Source of the DNA: Salinicola salarius
Lineage (GTDB): Bacteria > Pseudomonadota > Gammaproteobacteria > Pseudomonadales > Halomonadaceae
DNA: 64,000 nucleotides
Direction: 5' to 3'
Assembly: GCF_003206135.1 (NCBI RefSeq)
Contig: NZ_PZJT01000002.1
Coordinates: 110,483 to 174,482 of the forward strand
Shown here: piece by piece, positions 45,591 to 55,005 of the stretch
Layout: each line of letters begins with the position of its first letter
Numbering within the stretch: position 1 is the first letter of the stretch
Translations under genes and position numbers: made by a program
Notes under the pieces: generated by a model
What the model saw: the letters and a program-made list of their open reading frames with translations, nothing else
Databases searched by the model: none
What the model was told of the DNA's origin: nothing

Positions 45591-47144
45591 TCAATTCGCA
45601 CCAAACTCGCCGGTATGGTCGATAATTATGTCGTAGATCGTTGTGCCAAGTTTATCGGCTGAGAGCGTCATTCGTACGTTATCGCTCGAATGGGGTGCGG
45701 TCTGCCAGATGAAATAGTTCGTTAAACCATCCGGCTCGCCATGCAGTGCGTAGACTTTTGGCATGATCGGCACGTGGTCTCCGTAGAAACCCAGGATGCC
45801 GGGCCGTTCACTTCTCCGAAGAGAATCCCTGAGTCGTGCAAGCATACTATCGGTATTGCGCAGATGCCTTAGATAAACCGTTAGCGCTTCGCAACCGCGG
45901 GTAACGCCGCCTTCGAGCCACCGTTCGGCGACGGTCGGGTCTGCCGTTTCCAGATGGAGCGGGCCGTGATTTTCCATGCTGATCACGAAAACGAACAGCG
46001 GTTTGTCGTCGGTCGCTTCCAACTGCTTCTGAACTCGGTCCGCCAGGGCGAGATCGCCAGTGTACTGGCCGTCGCGCTCGCTGATGTCGAAGTCGGCGAT
46101 ATCGATGAACGTATCGAAACCCAGGTTGGGATAGACCTTGTCGCGCAGATAGAAACTGGCCGGATACGGATGAATGCAGACGGTGCGATAACCCAGGCGT
46201 TTGAGCGCACCGGCCAGATTGTTGGCCGGCAGCTTCGATAACTGATGGTAGGGGTTGAAGCGATGCACGCCGAGCCGGGACGGCGTGAATCCGGTGAGCA
46301 CCGCGCACTCCGTGCGCACGGTATTGGCACCCCAGGCGGGTACATCGAAACGCCCGCTCTGCAACGCTTCAGCCGTCAGCGCGTCGTACTCGCCGAGCAG
46401 TTCGCGGCGAATGGCCGGGTGCCAGTCGCGCGGATCGAAGAAGGATTCGCTCTGGACCAGTACCACGTTCGGCAGCCTGGCGGTATCGATCGCGTCAGGA
46501 TCGGCCGGCGCTGCGAAGGCGGCATCGTTGTCCTGGCGATCGATGGGGTGGCGTGTCAGCCGACCGTAGGCCCAGAGATAGGGGTAGAGGCCGAGCCTGA
46601 CCAGGTCTTCGTTGGGCTCCAGCGTGCAATCGGGCAGGCGGGGCAGTTGCCGGGCCAGTACGGCAACGCTCGCCGCGACCAGCACCAGCGTCCCCAGCAG
46701 CGACCAGGGCGCATCGGCATGTCCGTAAAGCGAGGGCTCGAGCCAGAAGCCGATGCCGATCGCGATGGCGCCGACCGCGCTGGCGGCAATGGTCAGGCCG
46801 ATACCGAAAAACGGGATGTAAAGCCGAGGATGGCGCACCGCATCGACGAAGTACTCGAAGTCCTGACACAGGAAGGGTTCCCGCAGGGAGGTCGACTTGG
46901 TGTTGTTGACCTGGATGACCACCATCTGCAGCGAGGCGGCGATCACCAGCGCAAACCAGGGGCGCTGCACCACCAGCAGCCAGAAGGCGAAGTGCAGCAC
47001 CGCAGTCGCCAGATGTACGGCGATCGCGGCCGGTGCACGTTGCCACAGCGGCTGGGGGCGAGGTTTCAGCAGTAGTTCGAACAGGCTGGTGACGACCAGC
47101 GTGGCGATCGTGGCCCAGAACCCGTTCCAGAAGCCGTGAATCAT
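45591..47144 (-). CDS. Membrane sulfatase/LtaS-like phosphotransferase (alkaline phosphatase superfamily)
   Basis: 517 residues from the ATG at 47144, overlapping the preceding stop by one base; a TTG one codon earlier is discarded. Roughly four to five membrane segments fill residues 5-165. The catalytic part begins near 225: VQSESFF (metal Glu233), WGANTVRTECAVLTGF with likely nucleophile Thr275, MENHGPLH and GFYGDHVPIMPK. LtaS-like enzymes transfer phosphoglycerol or similar head groups on the outer face of the membrane. I believe RkpI of the rhizobial cluster is the positional counterpart. It could modify the lipid anchor or capsule. Confidence 0.85.
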   Translation of the reverse strand: MIHGFWNGFWATIATLVVTSLFELLLKPRPQPLWQRAPAAIAVHLATAVLHFAFWLLVVQRPWFALVIAASLQMVVIQVNNTKSTSLREPFLCQDFEYFVDAVRHPRLYIPFFGIGLTIAASAVGAIAIGIGFWLEPSLYGHADAPWSLLGTLVLVAASVAVLARQLPRLPDCTLEPNEDLVRLGLYPYLWAYGRLTRHPIDRQDNDAAFAAPADPDAIDTARLPNVVLVQSESFFDPRDWHPAIRRELLGEYDALTAEALQSGRFDVPAWGANTVRTECAVLTGFTPSRLGVHRFNPYHQLSKLPANNLAGALKRLGYRTVCIHPYPASFYLRDKVYPNLGFDTFIDIADFDISERDGQYTGDLALADRVQKQLEATDDKPLFVFVISMENHGPLHLETADPTVAERWLEGGVTRGCEALTVYLRHLRNTDSMLARLRDSLRRSERPGILGFYGDHVPIMPKVYALHGEPDGLTNYFIWQTAPHSSDNVRMTLSADKLGTTIYDIIIDHTGEFGAN

Positions 47145-47968
47145 CAATGCGCTCCGTCGCCATGGTCGGGGTCATAGCCGAGCCAGTTGAGCAGGCGCTG
47201 GGAGATCGCCGCCGGCAGCACGGCCAGCCACCAGCAGCCGAAATTGAGCGGGAACGGGAAGCTGATCCGGGCACGGTTGCGCTCGATGCCCCGGGCGATG
47301 ACCTTGGCGGCGCGTTCGGGTTGCCACAGAAACGGTTTGGGGCCGGGCATCTCGTGGCACATCTTCGAGCTGACGTAGCCCGGCATGACCACGCTGACGC
47401 CGACGCCGTAAGGCGCCAGCCAGCCGCGCAGCGCTTCGCCATAGGCTTTGACACCGGCCTTGCTGGCGCTGTAGCTCGGCGTGACCGGCAGGCCGTGATA
47501 GGCCGCCAGCGAGCTCATCAGCACCAATTGCCCGCGCCCGGCGGCGCGCATGCGTTTGCCGAGGAAGTTGCCCATCGCCATCGGCACGCGCAGGTTGATC
47601 TCGAGCAGACGGCTGGCGTCTTCCCAATGTTCGCCACTGCCGTCTTCGCCGATGTTGATGTTCATGCCGGCGTTGACGATGACAATATCCGGCACTGAGG
47701 GGGCACACAGCGATTCCAGCCAGGCGAACAGCGCTTCGTCCTTATTCTGTTTGAATTGGCCCTGTTCGAACTGGCCCGGTTCGGCCTGACCCAGTTCGAC
47801 CTGGCTCAGCTCGACCTCGGCACCGGCGTCGCGGCAGTTATCTGCCAGCGTCTCGAGCACGTCGCGCTGCCGGCCATGCAGGATCAACCGGTTGCCGGGC
47901 CTGGCATAAACGGCGGCCAGCGCCTGGCCGATGGCCCCGGTGGCGCCGGTGATGACGATTCGGGTCAT
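47144..47968 (-). CDS. Short-chain dehydrogenase/reductase (RkpH-like)
   Basis: 274 residues. VITGATGAIGQ (5-15) is the NAD(P)-binding loop; NAG at 99-101, MSSLAAYHG (Ser152/153) and YSASK (Tyr166, Lys170) make the active site. A hydrophobic C-terminal segment (NFGCWWLAVLPAAIS) may anchor it to the membrane, as in 3-ketosphinganine reductases. Residues ~50-74 are a run of five pentapeptide-like repeats not expected in SDRs. It overlaps kpsS and the LtaS-like gene. Likely substrate: the keto lipid made by the PKS/AOS pair (inference). Confidence 0.88.
   Translation of the reverse strand: MTRIVITGATGAIGQALAAVYARPGNRLILHGRQRDVLETLADNCRDAGAEVELSQVELGQAEPGQFEQGQFKQNKDEALFAWLESLCAPSVPDIVIVNAGMNINIGEDGSGEHWEDASRLLEINLRVPMAMGNFLGKRMRAAGRGQLVLMSSLAAYHGLPVTPSYSASKAGVKAYGEALRGWLAPYGVGVSVVMPGYVSSKMCHEMPGPKPFLWQPERAAKVIARGIERNRARISFPFPLNFGCWWLAVLPAAISQRLLNWLGYDPDHGDGAH
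47747..47821 (-). repeat. Five 15-bp tandem repeats inside the SDR gene
   Basis: Units at 47747-61, 47762-76, 47777-91, 47792-806 and 47807-21, with the theme CTGTTCGAACTGGCC and gradual divergence. In frame they encode VELSQ, VELGQ, AEPGQ, FEQGQ and FKQNK. Being multiples of three bases, they extend a loop near the cofactor adenine-binding region without breaking the frame. Confidence 0.85.
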
Positions 47969-49203
47969 GACGCGATCTCACCCATGAGTTTTTTTAATGG
48001 AGAGCGCTCTCTTTGTAGCGCTTGAAGAGCATTTTCCGCAGCCAGATCGATGCCGGGGCGGCAGTAGAACCCGCCGTTGATTTGAACCGTCTGGGCGACC
48101 GTTCGCCGGTAGGCCCGGAACAGCTCTGCATCTGGCGCAGGGGTATTGTGCCAGAAATCATCCAGCGTGCCTTGGTGGGTCAGCCCTGGCATGTCGTAGA
48201 TCGGTGAAGCCAGGGTGTGGGTCGGGCAGCCGAATCCCAGCGACACGTTGCCGGCGGTGCTGTTGACGGTGATCAGGCCGTCGGCCCGTTTGAGCAGGGC
48301 CTCGAGGTTGCCGCCCTCAAGATAGACCAGACGGTCGCCCAGGTCGTACTCGTGGGTCAAGACCTTGATCAGCCGTGCGTACTGGGCCAGCCCCATGTCG
48401 AGCGGGTGGTTCTTGATCACCAGAAATGCATCGCTTGGCGCATGGTAGGCGAACGAGGCGGCCACCTTGCCGATCACCTCCTGCATGTTCTTGTAGTCTG
48501 AGTGGTAGCGGATCTGGGCGTCGCTCTTCAACTGCAGCGGCAGCAGGTAGAACGGGCGCCGGGATTCCATCAGCGCCTGCAGGCGCTCGTTGTCACGCCG
48601 TTTCCAATGCGGCTCGCGGAGCTTGCGCAGCAGGAAGCCGGCGTACTCCACCGGCGCCGTGACCAAGGCATGATTGCGGTAGTGCGGATGCAGGAACGGG
48701 TTCGCGGCGCCAGCCAGGTGATAAAGCACGTCATGCCGCGCACGGGTGTGGAACTGGTTGGGGAAGGCCAGCGGTCGGCCGGCGCTGGGCAGGCGCTTGC
48801 CGGCTTCCCGATACCAGTCCGGGTCGCGTGGCAGCAGCGAATGGGCGTTGACGCCCTCGCGCTCCAGCGTCACCCAGTAAGGCCGGAAATAGCCTTCCTC
48901 GAAGACATGATTGCGGATGCCGCGGCGACGCGCGGCCAGAATCGCTCGGCGATGCACCGGGCGGCGATCGCCGAAGACCACCTGGTCGGTGATGCCGTGG
49001 CGATCCCAGATTCCGCAAAGGAATTCGGGAATGTCCTTGGCCTGGCCACGATAGACGTAGGTGTTTCCCTGGCGCCAGTAGACACTGTCACCCACGGTGA
49101 AATTGATCTTGGTTACCGAGTGACCCGCCGCCAGCAATCGCGCGCCCAGCCGGTCGAAAAACGGTGAGCAGACGCCTTGTAGCAACAGAAAGTGTTTACG
49201 CAT
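47965..49203 (-). CDS. kpsS: Capsule Kdo transferase KpsS
   Basis: 412 residues from the ATG at 49203; a longer reading from 49290 would run into kpsC. FLLLQGVCSPFFDRLGARL opens the protein, then INFTVGDSVYW, FEEGYFRPYWVTLEREG, FLVIKNHPLDMG and TVNSTAGNVSLGFGCPTHTL, all KpsS hallmarks. KpsS adds the first beta-Kdo to the lysophospholipid-type acceptor; KpsC then extends. It is the only kpsS in the window although two kpsC genes are present. Stop overlaps the SDR start (ATGA). Confidence 0.92.
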   Translation of the reverse strand: MRKHFLLLQGVCSPFFDRLGARLLAAGHSVTKINFTVGDSVYWRQGNTYVYRGQAKDIPEFLCGIWDRHGITDQVVFGDRRPVHRRAILAARRRGIRNHVFEEGYFRPYWVTLEREGVNAHSLLPRDPDWYREAGKRLPSAGRPLAFPNQFHTRARHDVLYHLAGAANPFLHPHYRNHALVTAPVEYAGFLLRKLREPHWKRRDNERLQALMESRRPFYLLPLQLKSDAQIRYHSDYKNMQEVIGKVAASFAYHAPSDAFLVIKNHPLDMGLAQYARLIKVLTHEYDLGDRLVYLEGGNLEALLKRADGLITVNSTAGNVSLGFGCPTHTLASPIYDMPGLTHQGTLDDFWHNTPAPDAELFRAYRRTVAQTVQINGGFYCRPGIDLAAENALQALQRERSPLKKLMGEIAS

Positions 49204-49213
49204 GTTGCTCAAG

Positions 49214-51274
49214 TCATTGCCTTCTGGAAAGCAGGTTGCGGTATAGCCGGTAGAAGCGGACGCGAAGGGGCAGCCCCGATCGCCGATCACGCTGCTGCTG
49301 CATCAGTTCGACGGCGGTATCAGCGTTGCAGAACTCGCCGGTAACGGGATCCACGTAGGTCGGGTACATCAACAGTGCGCCGGCGATCAATTCCTCCAGC
49401 GTCAGTCGTCGGTGACGGCGCGGGGAGGATAACCGATCCTGAGTCAGCCCCCAACCGGCGTAGAACGGCAGGCCGTAAGTATGCACTTTTACACCCCGCA
49501 TCAATCCTTCGAATCCCGTCAATGAGCACATGGTGTGAATCTCGTCGGCGAGCTCGATCAGGTCGACGATGTCGCAGTCGACCAGTTCCAGGTCGTAAAG
49601 GTCGCGCGCTGTGCTGGCGAGTAGGCCGACTCGTGCACCTGAAACGACATCCGGATGAGGCTTGTAGACGATGAATGCATCGGGCCGATTCTGTCGGACG
49701 GCCTCGAGCAACGCCTGGTTGGACTGAATCTCGGGTGAGCCGTAGGCGATCGAGGCGTCACTCTCGACCTGGCCGGGTACCAGCACGATCGGGCGAGAGC
49801 CGACCATGTCCTGCGGAAGCACGGGCCGCGTCTTGCCACGCACGTTGTATTTCGACAGCTTCAGCTCGATCAGGCGTTGGCGCAGGCGGTTGGCACGTGC
49901 CAGCAGCGCAGGTTCGAAATCCGTCTCCGCCAGCAGATGCTCGAGGTCGCTGGCGTTGTTGGCATCGTAATAGAGCCCGCGAGAGTCGAAGGCCAATGAC
50001 AGCGGCCGGGTCAGGTCGACCCCGAGCCCGACCGAGCGCACGAAGCCGTCCTCCATCCGCCAAAGCTTGAGGTCACGCTGGCGACATAGTGCCTTGAGCT
50101 CCTCGGTGGCCTTCTGCCCCCACACCACCAGACTGTCACGACCCTCGAGTTCATGGGGCTGGGGATGGTCGTTCTGAATGAAGCGTACGCTCGACGCCGG
50201 GCCGAGAAAATCGGTAATGAAGGCGCGCTTCCAACTGGAAAACCCGACTGCCAGCCAGTGCCCGGCGAGGCGGTCCCGTTGACGCTTCTGATCGGCGATC
50301 AGATCGATGGTGGCCTCCAGCGTCGAGGCTTGTCCGGTATAGGGGTTGGCGTAGCGGCAGTAGCGTAGATAGGCCGCGGCGAACAGTTCCGGCAGTGTGC
50401 GATGTCGCTGGCGGCGCTCACAGCGTAGCGCATCCCGGGTCAGCCCCCAGCCGGCATAGAACGGCATGCCGAAACAGTGCACCGGCTTCTTCGCCATCAG
50501 CGCTTCGAACCCCAGCTGGCTGGTGACCACGTAGACCGCATCGACGGCGTCGATCAATGCCCATGGATTGAGGTCGTCACCGACCAGCCGACAGCGGGGG
50601 TGCTTTGATGCCTGGGTCAGATAACCCTGCTTGCGCCCGGCAATGACGTCGGGATGGGTCTTGACCAGGATCTCGGCATCCGGATGGTCGGTGATCGCGC
50701 ACTCCAGCATGCGCTGGAACGAGCTGGCATCGGCCATGCCGTGAGTGATGGAGGCGTCGTTGCGGGTCTGGTCGATGACCAGTACCCGCGGCCGATCGGC
50801 GGGAGGCAGCGGCCGATCCGGCGCGTGATTGTATTTCGACAGCCGAAGCTGGCGCAGACGCTGCATGGCCAGGTTGGCACGTGCCAGTTCGTCTGCTTCG
50901 AAGTTGGCCTCGGCGAGCAGCCGTTCCAGGTCGGATGGGCGGGTCGCGTCGTAATAGATGCCGCTGTAGTCCACGACCAGGCTGTGCGGCTGGGAGTAGT
51001 TGACGCCCAGCCCCAGCGATCGCAGGAAGCCATCCTCGATGGCGACATACGGCAAGCCGCGCCGTGCGGCGAGCTTTCTTGCCTGTGTCGAGGTGGGCTT
51101 CAGGCCCCAGCCGAGAATCGCGTCGACGGGCTGGCGGCTACCGGGCTTGAGGCGAACCTGGCGCGAATACTCCGGTAGCAGGCAGTGGATGATGTTCCAG
51201 CGCGCCAAGCCTTTGGAGAGATAGCCGGCCACGCGTGAGGAGGACGGTCGCAGGGCTGTCGAATCGTTGGGCAT
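49214..51274 (-). CDS. kpsC: Capsule Kdo transferase KpsC (normal length)
   Basis: 686 residues from the ATG at 51274. Two KpsC repeats: EDGFLRSLGLG near 80 and MEDGFVRSVGLG near 410, with KTHPDV and KPHPDV in the matching places, and GMPFYAGWGLT / GLPFYAGWGLT. It extends the poly-Kdo linker. First gene of the leftward six-gene operon, with a poor Shine-Dalgarno. GC-rich, unlike the fused kpsC at 23.5 kb, so the two have different histories. Confidence 0.92.
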   Translation of the reverse strand: MPNDSTALRPSSSRVAGYLSKGLARWNIIHCLLPEYSRQVRLKPGSRQPVDAILGWGLKPTSTQARKLAARRGLPYVAIEDGFLRSLGLGVNYSQPHSLVVDYSGIYYDATRPSDLERLLAEANFEADELARANLAMQRLRQLRLSKYNHAPDRPLPPADRPRVLVIDQTRNDASITHGMADASSFQRMLECAITDHPDAEILVKTHPDVIAGRKQGYLTQASKHPRCRLVGDDLNPWALIDAVDAVYVVTSQLGFEALMAKKPVHCFGMPFYAGWGLTRDALRCERRQRHRTLPELFAAAYLRYCRYANPYTGQASTLEATIDLIADQKRQRDRLAGHWLAVGFSSWKRAFITDFLGPASSVRFIQNDHPQPHELEGRDSLVVWGQKATEELKALCRQRDLKLWRMEDGFVRSVGLGVDLTRPLSLAFDSRGLYYDANNASDLEHLLAETDFEPALLARANRLRQRLIELKLSKYNVRGKTRPVLPQDMVGSRPIVLVPGQVESDASIAYGSPEIQSNQALLEAVRQNRPDAFIVYKPHPDVVSGARVGLLASTARDLYDLELVDCDIVDLIELADEIHTMCSLTGFEGLMRGVKVHTYGLPFYAGWGLTQDRLSSPRRHRRLTLEELIAGALLMYPTYVDPVTGEFCNADTAVELMQQQRDRRSGLPLRVRFYRLYRNLLSRRQ

Positions 51275-52023
51275 GGTCACTAAAGCGGGTGCGGTCCGTC
51301 GTCAGAGAGAACGTCAAATTAAAGTCTGCATCACGGATTCGAGCCGCCATCGTGGCATCGAGGCGGCTCGAGTGGCCGGGATCGGTACGAAAGTTCCGTA
51401 CGTTACCCCGAGCGTGAGGCAATCAGAGGGGTAGTGTAACGCAAAGTTCGCGCCCGGCGCGTCTCTCCAGTGTGTCGAATTGATACGCGCCAGGAAAATT
51501 CGTAATCGTTAATGAGTTAACGAATGAAGCAAATGTAAGCAATCTTTTCTGCGGGAAAAGTCGATGTTGGAGGTATTAATAAACTCAACCTTTGTCTTTT
51601 CCTTAAGGGGTATTTAATTCCTTTCCTCCAGCGTAAATCGATGAGGAATATCGTGAGAGGGTGTCTGGGCATTTTGCGCCCTGTCATTTTTAAAAATGAG
51701 AAGAATCGCCATTCAGGCTTTCCTTGTCATTGTTAATGAATTTTATATTTTCTTATAAAACAATGACTTGTTGTGATTTCGTGGCGCTCGTTCTTTAGCA
51801 TGAGACATTGATGTACAAGTCTTTTTCAAAGACCTTTTTAGGTGGTTTTGACGCTTTACATGAGCTTACCTGTCACGATTTTAATATTTGACTCTGACTA
51901 GGTAGTTGGTCGAAAAAGGTCTCGAAAATAACAAGTGGAAGCGGCGTCCCGAGTGTTCTCGAGCCGGTTTTGACTATTGGAAACTTTCGTTTCGTTACTC
52001 TCGATCGGATGCATGGAAACGTT
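51275..52023. other. Divergent intergenic region between kpsC and cysD2
   Basis: About 750 bases, AT-rich in the middle, with no credible gene. It must hold the promoters of the leftward rkp-like operon and of cysD2. It contains an inverted repeat at 51726-51767 and a small hairpin GTCTTT-TTC-AAAGAC at 51819-51833 followed by a T-run. No ops element is seen on either strand here. Confidence 0.6.
51726..51767. promoter_or_regulatory. Inverted repeat in the divergent promoter region
   Basis: GTCATTGTT (51726-51734) and AACAATGAC (51759-51767) are perfect 9-base inverted arms separated by 24 AT-rich bases. It could be a dimeric regulator's operator serving one or both directions. No regulator gene is in the window to pair with it. 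Confidence 0.4.
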
Positions 52024-52944
52024 ATGCGCGAATTCACAATCAGGGCTCTCACTCACCTTCGGCAACTCGAAGCAGAATCGATCCAGATCATTCGGGAAGT
52101 GGCTGCGGAGTTTCGCAACCCGGTAATGCTGTATTCGATCGGCAAGAATTCGTCGGTGATGCTGCACCTGGCGCGCAAGGCTTTCTACCCGGGGACGCCG
52201 CCGTTTCCGCTGTTGCACGTCGCTACCACCTGGGAATTCCGCGAGATGAGGGCGTTCCGCGATCGCGTGGCCGCTCAGGTCGGCATGGAGCTGATCGAGC
52301 ACGTCAACGAAGAGGGCCGGGCCACCGGGATCAACCCGTTCGATCACGGTAGCGCCAGATATACCGACCTCATGAAGACTCAGGCGCTCAAGCAGGCGCT
52401 GGACAAGTACGGCTTCGATGCGGCGTTCGGGGGGGCGCGAAGAGACGAGGGAGCTTCCCGTGCCAAGGAGCGCGTCTACTCGTTTCGCGACAAGCACCAC
52501 CGTTGGGACGCCAGACAGCAGCGGCCCGAGCTGTGGAGTCTCTACAACGGCAAGCTCAACCCGGGCGAATCGATCCGGGTGTTCCCGCTTTCCAACTGGG
52601 CCGAACTGGATATCTGGCAGTACATCCATCTCGAGTCGATCGCTATCGTGCCGCTCTATTACGCGGCACCACGCCCTACGGTCGTGCGGGACGGCCGGCT
52701 GATCATGGTCGACGATGCCCGGTTCCCGCTGGCTGCCGACGAGGTGCCGCAGGAGCGCTGGGTACGCTTCCGCACGTTGGGCTGCTACCCGCTGACCAGT
52801 GCCATCGAGTCACGCGCGACCACCTTGCCGGCCATCATTCAGGAAATGCTGCTCGCCCGTACCGGCGAGCGCTTCGGTCCCGTCGTGGATCATGGCGGCG
52901 TTGGTCCGGTGGAGCAGAAAGCGCGCGAGGGGTACGTCCGATGA
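52024..52944 (+). CDS. cysD: Sulfate adenylyltransferase subunit 2 homologue with altered active-site motifs (copy 2)
   Basis: 306 residues from the ATG at 52024; an open frame continues to 51970, but the family begins close to 52024. Overall strongly CysD-like ([41 protein letters not shown]). However, the PP-loop reads [10 protein letters not shown], where the family has SIGKDSSVML, and HVATTW replaces HVDTxW. The DEEKSRAKER region is [10 protein letters not shown], and the C-terminal RDQ.GSME block is lost (DHGGVGPVE). Activity may be reduced, altered or dependent on partners. Overlaps cysNC2 by four bases. Confidence 0.85.
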   Translation: MREFTIRALTHLRQLEAESIQIIREVAAEFRNPVMLYSIGKNSSVMLHLARKAFYPGTPPFPLLHVATTWEFREMRAFRDRVAAQVGMELIEHVNEEGRATGINPFDHGSARYTDLMKTQALKQALDKYGFDAAFGGARRDEGASRAKERVYSFRDKHHRWDARQQRPELWSLYNGKLNPGESIRVFPLSNWAELDIWQYIHLESIAIVPLYYAAPRPTVVRDGRLIMVDDARFPLAADEVPQERWVRFRTLGCYPLTSAIESRATTLPAIIQEMLLARTGERFGPVVDHGGVGPVEQKAREGYVR

Positions 52945-54836
52945 CCCTTCAACCCGCGCTGTTCGCCAATGATATCGATCGCTACCTCAAGGAGCACGAG
53001 AGCAAGGGGCTGTTGCGCTTCATCACCTGTGGCAGCGTCGATGACGGCAAATCGACCCTGATCGGCCGGCTGCTCCACGACTCCAGGATGATCCGGGAAG
53101 ACCAGCTGGCTGCGGTGACGCGGGATTCTCGGCTACGGGGCAGCGTGGGCGGCCAGGTCGATCTGGCGCTACTGGTCGATGGGCTGCAGGCGGAGCGCGA
53201 GCAGGGCATCACCATCGATGTCGCCTATCGGTTTTTCTCCACCGACAAGCGCAAGTTCATCATCGCCGATACCCCGGGACACGAGCAGTACACCCGCAAC
53301 ATGGCCACCGGCGCTTCCACTGCCAGCCTGGCGGTGATCCTGATCGATGCACGCTACGGCGTGCAGTTGCAGACCCGGCGGCACAGTTTCATCTGCGACC
53401 TGCTCGGCATTCGTCACTTCATGATCGCGGTCAACAAGATGGACCTGGTCGACTATTCCGAGGCCCGGTTCCAGGAGATCGTCGCCGACTACCGCGACTT
53501 CGCCGACGGGTTGAACGTGACCGACGTGCGCTTCTTGCCCATATCGGCGCTGAACGGCGACAACGTCGTCAATCCCAGTAGCGATATGCGCTGGTTCGAC
53601 GGGGCGCCGCTTTTGACCCAGCTCGAGCAGATCGAGATCCTGGCGGTGCAGAACCTGCACGAGCTGCGCTTCCCGGTGCAGTACGTCAATCGACCCAATC
53701 TCCACTTCCGGGGTTACTGCGGCACGCTGGCGGCCGGTGCCGTCGAGGTGGGGACCGAAATTCGGGTCGAGCCCTCCGGCCAGCGTTCGAGCGTGGCGCG
53801 TATCGTGACCAACGACGGCGACCTGAACGTGGCCTATCCGGGGCAATCGGTGACGCTGACGTTGCACGACGAGATCGACATCTCCCGGGGCGACACCCTC
53901 GTCGCGGCGAACAGCGACATCGAGCCTTGCACGGCATTCACCGCCGACGTGGTGTGGATGCACGAGACGCCGCTGATGCTGGGCCAGGAGTACGAGATCA
54001 AGGCCGGCACCCGCATCGTGCCGGGGCGTGTCGTCCGCATCGTCTATCAGGTCGACGTCAATACCATGGCGCGCAGCGCCACCGATACCCTGGGGCTCAA
54101 CGGCATCGCCCGCTGCCAGATCGAGGTCACCCAGCCGCTGGTGCTGGATAGCTATCAGCGTTCTCCGGAAACCGGCAATTTCATCTTCATCGACAAGCTG
54201 AGCAACCTGACGGTCGGCGCCGGCATGGTCGTGGATGCGCTGAACGTCGGCCATATCGTCTGGCACGACATGGCGGTCACCAAGCGTCGGCGTGCCGAAC
54301 GCAATCGCCAGAAGCCGAGCATCATCTGGTTCACCGGGCTTTCCGGGGCGGGCAAGTCCACGGTGGCCGATGCGCTGGAAAGACAGCTTTTCGGCATGGG
54401 CTACAACACCTATCTGCTGGACGGCGACAACGTCCGCCACGGTCTTTGCCGCGACCTCGGCTTCAGCGACGAGGATCGCCAGGAGAACATCCGCCGGATC
54501 GGCGAGGTGGCCAGGCTGATGGTCGATGCCGGCATGGTCACGCTGGTCTCGTTCATCTCACCGTTTCGCGACGACCGCCGCATGATCCGCAATCTGGTGG
54601 AAGACGGGGAGTTCATCGAAGTCTTCGTCAATACCCCGCTTGCGGTCTGCGAACAGCGCGATCCCAAGGGCCTTTATCGCAAGGCGCGTCGCGGCGAGAT
54701 CAGCCAGTTCACCGGCATCAGTTCCCCTTACGAGGCGCCGGAATCACCCGAAGTCGAAATCGATACCTCCGCTTATGACCTCGAGGAAACCGTCGGGCGA
54801 CTCATCGCGGCTCTGCGTCGGCATCGGATCATTTGA
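52941..54836 (+). CDS. cysNC: Bifunctional CysNC: sulfate adenylyltransferase subunit 1 / APS kinase (copy 2)
   Basis: 631 residues. All GTPase motifs are intact: [25 protein letters not shown]. The APS kinase half is also complete, with GLSGAGKST near 465, [11 protein letters not shown] and [10 protein letters not shown]. The protein is closely similar to copy 1 (798-2708) but clearly diverged at DNA level, so the duplication is not recent. Directly coupled to the odd cysD2 and followed by the second export set, it may supply PAPS for capsule sulfation. Confidence 0.95.
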   Translation: MTLQPALFANDIDRYLKEHESKGLLRFITCGSVDDGKSTLIGRLLHDSRMIREDQLAAVTRDSRLRGSVGGQVDLALLVDGLQAEREQGITIDVAYRFFSTDKRKFIIADTPGHEQYTRNMATGASTASLAVILIDARYGVQLQTRRHSFICDLLGIRHFMIAVNKMDLVDYSEARFQEIVADYRDFADGLNVTDVRFLPISALNGDNVVNPSSDMRWFDGAPLLTQLEQIEILAVQNLHELRFPVQYVNRPNLHFRGYCGTLAAGAVEVGTEIRVEPSGQRSSVARIVTNDGDLNVAYPGQSVTLTLHDEIDISRGDTLVAANSDIEPCTAFTADVVWMHETPLMLGQEYEIKAGTRIVPGRVVRIVYQVDVNTMARSATDTLGLNGIARCQIEVTQPLVLDSYQRSPETGNFIFIDKLSNLTVGAGMVVDALNVGHIVWHDMAVTKRRRAERNRQKPSIIWFTGLSGAGKSTVADALERQLFGMGYNTYLLDGDNVRHGLCRDLGFSDEDRQENIRRIGEVARLMVDAGMVTLVSFISPFRDDRRMIRNLVEDGEFIEVFVNTPLAVCEQRDPKGLYRKARRGEISQFTGISSPYEAPESPEVEIDTSAYDLEETVGRLIAALRRHRII

Positions 54837-55005
54837 AGGGCATGAATCCCGCTCGCACAGGCGGGCGTGCAAGCAGTCGATTTTTCAAGAATGGGCAGTC
54901 AGCAGGTGGCAGTAAGTGGGTAGAGAAGCAGCAATCCATTACATCGCAACAGCAGGCAAGGTTCTCGGCGATAACGCACGGGAAATCGAGGGAAAGGTGG
55001 GCACG

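Noticed and set aside
51819-51839. Hairpin GTCTTT-TTC-AAAGAC followed by T's as a terminator
   Set aside because: The stem is short and AT-rich, and no gene ends nearby on the plus strand, so termination is not supported.
51970-52023. Earlier in-frame start for cysD2
   Set aside because: The 18 extra residues have no family counterpart; the ATG at 52024 yields a normal CysD N-terminus.
54916-55005. GTG start 30 codons before the second lipoprotein
   Set aside because: It would place a polar stretch before the signal peptide; ATG 55006 has a good Shine-Dalgarno.
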